In this document: in pieces, positions 1 through 11,049 of the stretch
Layout: the number at the start of each line of letters is the position of its first letter
Numbering within the stretch: the first letter of the stretch is position 1
From: Sanderia malayensis
Taxonomy: Eukaryota > Cnidaria > Scyphozoa > Semaeostomeae > Pelagiidae
Assembly: GCA_013076295.1 (NCBI GenBank)
Contig: RQOL01000532.1
Span: 2,976,001-3,040,000 of the forward strand
Length of the DNA stretch: 64,000 nt
Direction: 5' to 3'
Program-made: the position numbers and the translations under genes
The notes under the pieces: generated by a model
What the model was told of the DNA's origin: nothing
Database searches by the model: none
What the model saw: only the letters and a program-made list of their open reading frames with translations

Positions 1-219
1 AAGTGTGGCAAAGATGTTTATCTTTCTACACCTAAATTGAACAAGTTGAACATCGAGTTCCTTTACTTCATTAGTTTACAACCCTTTATACTTTGACAAA
101 TTTTTCTGCTATTTTTGTAATGATAAATAGTTCTATACTCTGAGGGGGTTGGCTTTGAAGTTATCTTGAAATATGCAGTGTCGTATGATAAGAGTTTATT
201 CTATCACGCCAGGTTTCAG

Positions 220-3200
220 ATTTGCAAGCGCAGAGAAATGAATTGCTGGTCAAGGTCGATGATTTGACTGAACAACTTGAGCATACTCTGAAAGTATCCG
301 ATCACACCAACAACAGATTGGCACAGAAATCTGCAGACGTTCAAGTTGCAAAGAAGACCAGAGTAAGTCTGATTGCCTTGCTTATGCTCGCCCTGTACAT
401 GATTACACAGATTGGGTTGCCATTTCAGTAGGCTAACCACTCCGCCACTGCACCTTCAAATCTGACTCCATCCAATTCTATTCATCCCATTCTTGTTCCG
501 ATCCCTGAGGCCACGATAGGGGACAAAGTTCTCTGGGACACCCGAAAATTTCAGTTGATAATGCTATATTTCTGTATACTTTGTTCTCTGTGAGCAGGAT
601 GCGACCCCCACTCCCCCCAAACAATGCTGTCTTGTGCACCAGGTTTTTCTCATCGCTGGGCCAAAAGAATTGCGGCGATATTGAATATAACCACCGCCAG
701 AGACAACACTGTTTTAGGGGGAGGGGGGTGAACCATCAGTGTAAAACTTGCAAAAATTATAGGTGTCCCGGGACTTTTGTCCCTGATTGTAGATTACCAA
801 CTATTTGACTGCAATGTTTTTCCGTGTGTTGTTTTGCCAACATTGCTAGTCCTTCTTCTCTTTACCGCAGGATGAGTTGGAAAAGGCAGTTACAAGATTA
901 AAAGTCGACAAAGCAGAGTTGGAAAGCGAGCTACGCGAGGAAAGAACACAGAGTGAAATGATTTTGGATGACCTCCGAAAATCAAATGAGGTTAGTTTTG
1001 ACACGCGTTACCCCCCAGACATTCATTGCGTATAGCATTGTTGATCTAAAGGTTTTCTTTACGCATTCAGGGGGTTGTGTCCTCATCAATTGTGCAGTTC
1101 ATTATGCCCTGTGTCTGAATTCACTGGTTCACTGTCATCGTAACAGGTGCTTGTTTTATGCAAGCGCAGATTTGCTGATCATACCCGCAACTATAATTGT
1201 AACCCGCATGTTTTAATGAATACTCTACTGGTCACCCTTTGGTGCCACGAGCTTAGGCCACAGGGTGACCCGTAACTGCTATGACAAATACATGTTTTTG
1301 TGATTTGAATTCAAAATGGCTTCGGCATCTTGGGAGGATGCAAGCTGCTCTTTTAAGTTTAAAGACATATCTGTGCCGGAAAGTGCTGAGTTGGATGCTG
1401 AATGTGCGAAGGAAGACTTGTTTCAGGTTGAGAGACGCGCTTCACCTAATAAGCAAATAGCCTATAGACATGATTTGGCACATAATGATCTTTCAAAAGT
1501 CTATCCAGAGCTGCGTTTTATTTGACGCGATGTGATTTCCTTTTTAGGCTAAAGAAAGCTTGGAGAAGCTCCTTGTGAACGTGAAGACATCCAACATGCA
1601 CTTGGAGGAGAAGTTGCACTCGGAAACCCTGTCACGTGCCCAGAAAGAACGAGATGCCGATGAACACAAGGACCTCTGGAATTCTGAAATCAAATCGAGG
1701 TCTAAGTTAGGCCTGAAGGTAAATCATTTGACTTACAAATATATGTATATATGCCAGTATTCATGCGAGTAGACGGCATGAAACTCTGAGTATTGAAAAA
1801 TACTGTAGTTTTTCTTTGTTTCTACTCTTCATGTGTGCAATGCCAGTATACCTGTATACCTCCTGGGGGGGGGGGGCATTTGGCCCATTGCTGAGCAGTG
1901 AAATCAAGGTCGTCGATTTTAACGGGCCTTGTGTATAGCCAATCTTTAAGGACCTCAGGTGTTTCTTTGACATTACTGGAACATTAATATGTGATCATTT
2001 CTGTTTCATATAGCTAGTGCAAATGGAGAAAGAAGTCAATAATTTGAAATCAGAGCTGGATGAGGTAGGACTGTGCAGTTTGTTTACATCTTATCTTGCC
2101 AGATATTGCTATCAGTTACAGTTGGTTGAAAAAGTTCGATGTTTCACCTATTTATTCGGTCTTTTTTAGGAGAAACGTCGGACTATACAGGCGGAAGAAG
2201 CCAAGAAGAACGTCGATTCGAAGATGGAACTCTATGAGAAGCGGTAAGAAAAACTTTAAACTTTAAAGCCTTTCTATGATTGTTATCCCTGGCTGGATAT
2301 GATTCTGAACGCTCTATTTATTATATCTATCTATTTACTACATCACCCAGGGCATTGCAACACCAGAAGGAGATTGGTAACACTAAGAATAAGCTAAGAC
2401 AATATCAAAGAAGACTCAAGGTAAATTGTTTACTTCTGGTCGATATTTATCTCAAATATGTTACATTCTTTAGGGTTGAGCAAGCGTATTAACTACAGTT
2501 GAACCTCGACAAGTCGAACTCCCGAGAGAAAGAACAATTTGGTTGACTTATCGAGGTTCACATATAAAGCATACAGAACCAAGGGAAATACAAAAATGAT
2601 CGAGATCGGGGGAGTTCGACTTAACCGGTAGTCGACTTATCGAGGTTCAACTGTATATTGTATGCGGTCATCTGAAGATGTTCAACTATGCTGATTAGGT
2701 ATGCAAGAACAGAAGCTATTGAACTTCTGAAATGAATAGAGACCCATGCCTGATTCTGTGATTTCCCTTGAAGGATTACGAGAGTGGTGAATCGAAATTA
2801 CCGAAAGCGTATGCAGAGTTTGAACACGAAAGAGATTTGATGCTTCACAATGCATCTAATATGCGAAGACAGGTTCGTTTTCCTCATTGCTTATAACGTG
2901 AATACTGTTTTATACCTCAGTGGTTATTTATTATTACCAGTTATCCAGCGAGCTTTATAAGGTACATGGCTGTTACAAAAGGTATCCTAGTTGAGCCGGT
3001 AGACCGCTGTGGAGCAATCAGTTTTTAAAGTGATTAGTGGCTTATTTTAGGTATTTGAAGGTAGCTAATATTTGTTGATTGTGTTTACAGATTGATAGTG
3101 TAAACGATCAGTTGCGCCAGGAGCAAGAAAACAGAGCAAGAGCAGAAATCGGTGCAAAGCAAAATATGCATGGTTTGTTAGTTTTTCGTCTTATTCCATG

Positions 3201-6145
3201 TCGTATCTAGTTTTTTTATAATTTCCAAGAATACAGCATATAGAAGTAAAACATTCATAAATTTAGTATTTGCAACTCGATGTTGGCCAAATATTCTTGC
3301 CAAAAGTGAGACAAAGCCTTCACTCCCTTGCGGTCGATATATCATAATACTATTCTTGTTTTATTACAACTTCATATACATATTACTACTTCGATTATGC
3401 TGATTGAGCTTACCTTTTCTTTCAGAGCTCGGTGAGCTGAAGACTCGTGAAAAGGTAAGCAGGGATGACATGCCGTCTTGATAGCTACTAACCGCATACT
3501 GCTTTGATTTTCGTTTATTTCAGAATCGTTTAGAATTATTTCTCATTGCAAGTCTTTTTTTGTAGATACTATCTTTCGAACGAGACAGGCTCGAGAAGGA
3601 GAATCAGATGCTTGAGGATGAGATGGAACGTATGAAGGTATGAATCGTGATATTTTTGTATTTGTCTGTTCATTGATTCTCATGATAGAAATAGAAGTCT
3701 ATCATGTCATGAACAGGAGTGTTTATGAGTGTGACGTTTTGAGAGATACTTCTTTCAAGACATTGCATTCAACTTCATGATATAATGAACTTTTATTCTC
3801 ATAATTGTATAACTTGAATGTTGCTATGCTTGGCATTTTAATTTCTCGTCTGACATAGTTTTTAAACAAAACTATGTCAGATGATATGTTATATTTTATT
3901 AAACTTTTTTCTTAGTTTTTTGCTAGTATAATATAATTCAAGTATCACATAGCATTTGAAGGATGTCGCCCCATTTCACATTATCATTACTTCATTCCTT
4001 TCCAGTCTTATTACGGTAAGAATTTCGTCGACAAGAACAATATTGACACGCTGAAAAAGGACATAGAAACAAAGGTATTTTTCTACTTTTTACAATTGTC
4101 TTGCATGCATCAGATCCATCATAGAGCAGACATTATCTCTTCAACTTCTAAAGAATACCATACTTTCTAAAGCTGTGTATCATATAGATACAGCCTGCTT
4201 GAAAGATGTCCAGTGATCCATTTTATTGTCTATGAATGAAAACTGTGTATATGACTATCGTGCCTTTATTGACTCATACGGATGTTTATTATAGGCTCGT
4301 CTGGAGATAAACAAAAGGCTGCAAGAGGTTAACATGCAGCTTGAGGAGCAGGTTTGCTTTGTTTTTTTTTCTCCCTCCCACCCTAAAGAGCCCTGGAAAA
4401 GGGGGAGGGTGTTGTACTTTGATCATGCAAGATGACGGTTGATTTGTCGAGATTTGAAAGTATCATTCAAGCTAATTGCTTGTTTATCTTTCTTTTTAAG
4501 GCGGTAGTAAGAGAAAATTACGACAGAGTTCGCAATGAAAGCGAATCTAAATCAAAGAAAGAATTGGAGAAGACCATTAATGAATTACGGGTAAATATTG
4601 TCGATAACCTGCTATATTTTTTTGAACTAATAGAAGGAGTAGACTCACTACATTGCGTCCCTGTGTCTCGCTCGTTTTTGCTCGCTCGTTTGAGCGAGTT
4701 GCGATCGAGGCACTGGGAAGGAGTAGACTTTCTTTATCACTAACTATTTGACCATAGTTATGCAAAATTGTATTACTACCGATTGCAATTATGTCAGTTG
4801 GCAATCGTGCATTCGAGGTTTGATAAGCATTGATCTATTTTTTTGGGCATTTCAGTCCGAATTGTCTATGGTAAAGACGGCATTACAAGAGGGAAACGCC
4901 AAGAACCACACATACGAAACAGAAACAAGCCGACTCAAAGTATGCATCTAATATCAACCTGAATTTATTAGTAGAGTGTGGTCGCCAGTTGATTTATTTA
5001 CTGGCTCGAACTCGTGCTTGCAGATTTTAACTATAATGTCACTCGGTTTTGAAATATGAAATGATGACGTATAAAGTGGTTTTCTTTTTCAGCAACTGTT
5101 TCAAACCGAGGCGTCTGATAAACAGAGGCTGGCAGATCAAGTTAACAAGCTAAGCGACCGCTTTGCTGATACATCAGCCCGTCTAAGGTAATGACATTGA
5201 TGCCTGTCTAATCACAATACCGCTTTCAATCATACTCCTGAGTTTCTGTGCGACATTTCTTCAAGGATTTAGTTGTAGTAATGTGTCTAATTTGAGAATT
5301 TATGCATGCATTTATATAAGGCAACAGCTTATGCTGGAGTTGCTGCCTTGTTCCATCTTTGATTTTCAATAATTAGTATTTATTAGTTATGTATTTCGAT
5401 TTTTAGCTTGGAGAAATCCAGAAATCAGCAATTACTGAACATCACACCCGACTTTCGAACTAGTCCGTTGAAAGTAAGTTTGCTCTTTCAACTTTTATTT
5501 GGTTATGATGTCGCAGTTAGTTTATTTTTACCGATTTAAGAATTATTTTACAGGCTTCAAGTTATAATTCTGGCGAGAACAACGATTTTCTTCGAACATC
5601 TGGTAGGTGCTATTTAATATGCGAATGATGAATTATTTATATGGTCATTAAGTTGTTGAAATTGTCGTGAAAAAATTGAAATTGCCGTGTTAAAAAATTT
5701 AATATCTGATTAATAAAGAATGTCAGTAATATACAATCATATTATTGCACCGCTGATAAACAAATACAAGATTAAGACATCTTCTTTTCATTTTTCTTTG
5801 CAATTAAAATGGTTGTTTAGATTTTCTTTGCAATCATTTTCTTTGATACAATTAGGTATCAACTTTTCCGCGATTTTCTAACGAGATTTTCGATTTCTCG
5901 TCTCGTGAATCCACTTAAACGACGCTTTCATCCACTTTGAACAAGTTGAATTGTAAACAAGTCTTGTCTTAATGCTGTAGATTACCAAACCGCCACATGT
6001 CGATGCTAAACTGATTCCTGTGCATGTTCTCTTTGCAGCCCTTCGTGACGTTAAAACACAACCAATTGCACATCGTGACGTAGATAGTTTCTTATCACCA
6101 GTGCCACGAACTAGTACCATGCTTCGAAGGAACCTGCTTGGATAA
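220..6145 (+). CDS. ANKRD26-like long coiled-coil protein, 3' part (partial)
   Basis: The start lies left of the window. Eighteen exons chain in frame: 220-362, 871-990, 1548-1718, 2014-2064, 2170-2243, 2351-2420, 2774-2872, 3091-3172, 3426-3454, 3566-3637, 4006-4074, 4295-4351, 4501-4590, 4856-4939, 5093-5187, 5407-5473, 5554-5602 and 6039-6145 (TAA). They encode about 508 residues. Nearly all of it is heptad-rich, highly charged coiled coil; the last ~60 residues are less regular. The exon at 1548-1718 contains DEHKDLWNSEIKSRSKLGLK, which from memory resembles the conserved coiled-coil block of the ANKRD26/CCDC144 family. In that family ankyrin repeats would lie upstream, and human ANKRD26 is linked to centriole and basal-body structures. 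All junctions are GT-AG. The coiled-coil call is secure; the family call rests on one motif and could be a different long coiled-coil protein. Confidence 0.75.
2494..2655. mobile_element. MITE with mariner-like terminal inverted repeats
   Basis: A 158-bp body (2496-2653) has near-identical terminal inverted repeats of about 24 bp (CAGTTGAACCTCGACAAGTC at the left; the complement of the right end differs at one or two bases). It is flanked by TA on both sides, as expected for Tc1/mariner-type transposition. It has no coding capacity and lies in an intron of the coiled-coil gene. Confidence 0.8.
4632..4730. repeat. Short palindromic block bounded by a 12-bp direct repeat
   Basis: GAAGGAGTAGAC occurs at about 4632-4643 and again at about 4719-4730. 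Between them is a block rich in GCTCGCTCG and its complement CGAGC, able to form a hairpin. It could be a small non-autonomous insertion with target duplication. It lies in an intron and its nature is uncertain. Confidence 0.4.
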
Positions 6146-9100
6146 TCAACTTCTTCTCGTATTTCTTGTCAATGTTTGATATTTAAACTCATTGTATTCT
6201 GATGTAAATTCTGTGTTATATGCTGGAATGTCGTATGTTGCCATTTTGGTAAGCTCTTTAGGAAATTTTAAATATTTTTTACGACCATCTATTCCAGTGA
6301 ACCTTCTTCTTAAGTACTTCAGTCATATTTGTTTAATGACTTTATAAATTAGTAGGTCCCTTATAATATATTTAACCTAGGTTTTTCCCCACAAGCATTA
6401 AAAATATTCACTATTGTTACTTGGTTTTGCAGAGGTTGTATATATGGAGAATTTAAAGATTAAAGATGCTACACTAAGTGAACATTGAAACTTTTTCTGG
6501 AGCATTTTCTACCCAGTGTGTTGAATCAAGGATTTACGAGGTGAGCTTAACCCCCTTGCTAAATATCTTGAAACACCGTAAGGAATTGAGGGAACTAATT
6601 TACCAGGGGGTAAATTAGCTACAAGCAATGTCCATATCACCAATGTCCAGTTTCTGGAACTCAATAGCAAGAGAACCACGTTTTATCATGTAAAAATATC
6701 CTAAACTGTGCTATCAGCTACTCAAATTGGCTATCAACATTCAACAAAGGCGTATCTGCCTTGCCCTGCAGACAAGGTCTAAAGAAGTGCATATCATAAT
6801 GCCTTTCTCTATACATCTTAAATAGATAGGCCGTTGCTTCTCATGTTAATAGAATACGGTTTCATCTGAAACCATCTGCTTGTAGAGGGTCGGCTTGTAA
6901 TTAACGCCGAACGATCGGAGATAACATAAATGTGTTTTGAAGAGGTCTCTTCGCAAACCGCACCCAACTGTCATTGAAATCGATCTTGGCGCCATCAGAT
7001 TTCGTGACATGAAAATGGTTATCAACCATCTGTAGCTAATCTCCTTGCAATGAATACACTATATGCATTCCACTTAGCTTGCTTGTTTGTTGCTTGCTCG
7101 AAACTCGAGCTCAGCAAATTTACTTGCTGTTATGCTTTATACCTTCTTTATTACTGCAGGGTATTGCTATATCCTATTTGGCAGAGCGTCTATTCTCTTT
7201 TTATATTAATATCATATTCCCCTTTTCTAACCCCAACTCTAACTCAACAATCTTCCTCTTTCTCAATTGCTTCACTACACTCTTGCTTATCCCATCATAT
7301 ATTTTCTTACTTGCTACACTAAACATCTTTTTGTTTACCACACCATATTGGTTTTTACTTGTTATGCTGAATATATCTTTACTTCTTCATATATTTATTC
7401 TCTTGCATTCTATAGCTCTATTATTCGCACTTTATCTCTTTCATTGCTTGCCTTCTTTCTTTATGCATCGTGTTTTTTCTTTCTGATTGTTTGATTCCGA
7501 TTATTCATCCTTCTGCTTTCTTGGTCAAATTCAACTAATTGTTTACAAATGTCTACATAATTTCTTCTCATCTTTCTCATCTTGTTTTTCTTTACCGCAA
7601 ATCAACTCAGGCGAACTGATAAAAACTCGGTTTTTCTTTCATCTTTACCTGCAATCTATGCGACCCCTTTAAATCTGTCTTCTTGCGGTAAAACGTAAAA
7701 GTACCTTTTCGAACAAGACTTAATGATCGGCAGTATTGACGCTGAGGCTTCGGGTTTTGTTGGCGAACTTCAGCTCCTTGTATTTATCCAGCTGATGTAC
7801 TCGCAAAACCATACACTCGAGATTCTCGCTTTATTTTTCAGTCGGTGTTTTGCTTTGCGCGTGCCGCTTGCAGCATATACTTGTGCATATTATGAGCCGA
7901 AGCAAATAAAATTAATTAAAACGTCATTTCTGTTACGATAATCGAAGCATAACTGCTACAGAGTCTCAATGATTCATGTAATCTATATTATTGTCTATAT
8001 CCCGCAATGAGCTGCTCATAATATTCAAAACTTCATCGCCCGCAAGTTCATTTCTCCTCTGAAGGTCTTATTGAGCTGTTAGATTTGATAAGTGAAAGGG
8101 ATTTTATAGTGAAGATCTTTGAAGCAGTTTTCATTGTTTGTGTATTCACAGCTATTTTCTTTTTTAAGGTATGTGAGCTATTTTCTTTTAATCGTTATCA
8201 CATATTACTCAGATGTTCTTATCACCCCTATTTAAAATGCTACCCCTCTTCAATCCTTATCATTGCACTACGTTTATCATTTTCATTATTCATGGCGTCT
8301 TTACACCCTTAATAACGAAAGAAGTTATGTAGGCGATGCTTCAATTGATCGCACACGGCTTTAAAATGCTGTGTACATTGAATGATTGTTTTAAGAATAT
8401 TTTGCGTGATTTTCATTGCCATTCTAATTAGCCATTGAGCCTCAGAATAGAATTGTGATTCATCTTTTTGATGGCGAGATTCTCTTTCCCCAATAAGTGA
8501 GAAGTCGAATAAAATATTTTGTGTACACGGCAGATTTTCAATGTCTGAAGATGCCGAATGGCTTATTTGATTGTCTCTCGCGCGCAACATCTGTCTCAAC
8601 TGCTTTTGCATGCATCAGGAATTCTGGCTCCGCGTGATTTCTGTCTGCGCATTCGCCCATTTTGCGCCAAAACATATCCATTCACGCTAATGAGATCTCG
8701 GAATCGGTAAAATGCGTTCATTTTCCATTCGAAGCGCGAATTGTACAGAAATCTCCTACAATTTTCTGTTTGTGGTCATCTTACGCCGCGGAGAACTCCT
8801 TTCTTTTTCAGATCGACATGAAATCTCTTTAGACTTGCCGACCACAACATTGACATCATCAATATTCTCGACATATATGTGTAGGTAATATATTCAGGCT
8901 ACAACTAGAGAGCTTTCCTGTTGCAGCGAAGCAAGAGAAGGTGGTCGAATCTTGTCGGAATATTGGAGAGCTTTGTTCAGTATAGAGAGAGGTTTTGCAT
9001 TTAAAGTAGTTAAAAATGAATTGCTGCAGTATCAGTTGAAGCAAAGCACACTGTATTGCGTGGAAGTGATAAGTTTGTTTTTAATGCAATAGTGTTTTGA

Positions 9101-9358
9101 ATGAAGAAGAGTGCTGCAAGATTAATTGGACAATTAGGTCGGAGGAAAAGTGGTAGAAGAAGATCGTAAGGTGAAATTCCACGCAGTTATGTGGTGCAGG
9201 AAAGATTGAAGTCAAAAGTTAAATTTCAAGAAGATTTTAAAAGAAGAAAATTGAGGCAAAACAAAATCCAGAAAGAAGATTTAAAATAACAACAACATCT
9301 TAAATTGAGCTGGTTTTGTGAAAGTGCTGCTGCCGGTAGACAAACAACAAATTCTTGA
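6146..9358. other. Intergenic region, no supported gene
   Basis: This is AT-rich sequence downstream of the coiled-coil gene. An ATTAAA at 6459-6464 could serve its polyadenylation. The stretch 7050-7680 is strongly T/C-rich on the plus strand and throws off several overlapping hydrophobic ORFs, which reflect composition rather than coding. The last few hundred bases before 9359 presumably hold the promoter and 5' UTR of the BH3 gene, but I recognise no specific element. Confidence 0.5.
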
Positions 9359-9637
9359 ATGCTCTTCTCCTCAGCTGAACATTGGGAATATAATAGCATG
9401 GTAGACTACCACACGATGGCATGTGAGATGGAAAACTACTCAACATCAGGAAATACAGTCGTGAAAGAAGGAGATATGGTGATGGAGACAGCGGGTGATT
9501 TATCATACGAAGGTAATAACAACAACAACACAAACCGACCAACGGAAATGACAATTGCAATTGGAAGGTCCCTGGCCAATATTGGAGACAAATTGAATGA
9601 GAAATACGAGAAAAGAGTGTTGATATGGTTTTTATGA
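9359..9637 (+). CDS. BH3-only apoptosis protein, BIM-like
   Basis: This ORF encodes 92 residues in a single exon from ATG 9359. Residues 68-80 read IGRSLANIGDKLN, a textbook BH3 helix. I68, L72, I75 and L79 sit at the four hydrophobic positions, with the invariant L72 and the G76-D77 pair, and N80 matches BIM-type motifs. A short basic/hydrophobic tail (KRVLIWFL) follows. The N-terminal part is acidic and low in structure and includes a run of five Asn, as is usual for intrinsically disordered BH3-only proteins. Such proteins bind the groove of BCL-2-family members at mitochondria to promote apoptosis. An AATAAA lies at 9872. The start could be any of several nearby Mets (residues 1, 14, 20), and an upstream coding exon cannot be excluded. 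No BCL-2 fold (BH1/BH2) is seen, which supports BH3-only. Confidence 0.72.
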   Translation: MLFSSAEHWEYNSMVDYHTMACEMENYSTSGNTVVKEGDMVMETAGDLSYEGNNNNNTNRPTEMTIAIGRSLANIGDKLNEKYEKRVLIWFL

Positions 9638-9871
9638 ATCCAAGTTTACTATCTACGTTGTTAATTAATCGGGACAAACCACGCAACGCATTTTTGTTAT
9701 GGGAGTTGACAATTGTTGAAATAGTCACAAATGAAGGTATTCTGTTGGGTATTGGAGTAAATTCTTGGAACATTCCGCGTGTGCCAATGAATGACACAGA
9801 GAAAGAGAGACGTAAATGGATGAACACATTGATTGCGAAATTACATTGTCATTAAACGCGTATTGTGTGGG

Positions 9872-9877
9872 AATAAA
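9872..9877 (+). promoter_or_regulatory. Polyadenylation signal AATAAA
   Basis: A canonical hexamer about 235 nt after the BH3 ORF stop, preceded by ATTAAA at 9851. It is suitably placed for a short 3' UTR of that gene. Confidence 0.45.
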
Positions 9878-11049
9878 GCGGGGACAATTCTCTTGAGGTT
9901 ATTGGGGTACTTTGCGGCGTGTCTGTGTTCATCTCTTGACGCAAACTGACCTCAAATAGACTATAAATGTCTTTGAATATATCGGAATAGTGCTTATGAC
10001 GCTTTGAGTAAACAGAATATGATGTATGGCGGAAAGGTGTGGTTGAGAGAACTGTCATTGAGTATTTCTCGGAATCGTAAAATATCACATCGCTAACAAT
10101 CTTTATTATACTGTCATCTATGGTGGCAAATATAAGTCGTTTTATACTGGACTCGCGGCTAGCTGACTAATTGTCGCGAAGGGGGTTTTAAAAACCACAT
10201 TTCCTGGCGTCATTACTCGTAATTAGAGTGTGAAAAATTGTCTCTGTTTCACTATTCTGAAATTGATGTTGAGTTTCAATCCGTCATGTCAACACATTAT
10301 CAAGTTACCAAGACAACCCGAACACAAATCAAATTTTTTTGATCATTCATCTTCTCATGGCTGATAAAATATCCCAATGTTTTATCTTTTTAAAACTGCG
10401 AGAAACTTTATATAAAACCGACTATTTGACAAAAGACTTTGACAATTGTAAATGTATTATCTTAGAGCCTTGTAAATGTATTTTCATTTTAGTTATCCTG
10501 TTTTAGAGGAAAGTATATTTTGAGTTCTGCTTGTAAATTATTTGGTGAGCAAGTGAGCAGTTTATATTAAATTGTAATAACCCATCTGTAAAAATCGAAT
10601 GATATGAATTATCTTCATTGAAAACATTAAAATCTTTGTATTGTATAGCACATCCGGAAAAACAAGAAATCTTTACACAAACTGATTGTTTTACTACAAT
10701 GAAGTTTTATGTGAAGGAATTCCTTCGCAGGAAAAAAACCCCGTGTGTGTTATCAAATTCTCGTATGACCAATCTAATTGGCTAATAATTGATCACGAGG
10801 ATTAGATATTGTCTCTTCTTTTGAGTGATTGGTGCGTGTTAACAATGGCGAAGCCAAGACAATGAGAAAGTGAAGGTATCACAATGCTGTTGTGTATAAA
10901 ATAAGATAGAATTTCGTATGAGAGAGAAATGCGAGTTGCAAAGAGTTGGAAAGGGAAGAGAGTAACTCGAAAAATAATAAACGTAGAGACACGCAAGTAG
11001 GAGAAGATATTGATATTAAATTTGGATAATTGTCATTACATTTTGTGTT
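9878..11049. other. Intergenic region, no supported gene
   Basis: AT-rich sequence between the BH3 ORF and the phosphatase start. The last ~200 bp before ATG 11050 are purine-rich and probably transcribed as 5' UTR. No coding signal or repeat was recognised. Confidence 0.45.

Noticed and set aside
430..475. A-box-like TGGCGGAGTGGTTAGC on the minus strand
   Set aside because: No B box follows at the right distance; at best a fragment of a tRNA-derived repeat.
7050..7494. Overlapping hydrophobic ORFs
   Set aside because: A T/C-rich strand yields Leu/Phe/Ser-rich translations in several frames at once, which indicates composition rather than a membrane-protein gene.
9300..9827. 175-codon minus-strand ORF opposite the BH3 gene
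   Set aside because: It is the shadow of the plus-strand BH3 ORF region; no domain or splice support was found, while the plus strand carries a recognisable BH3 helix.
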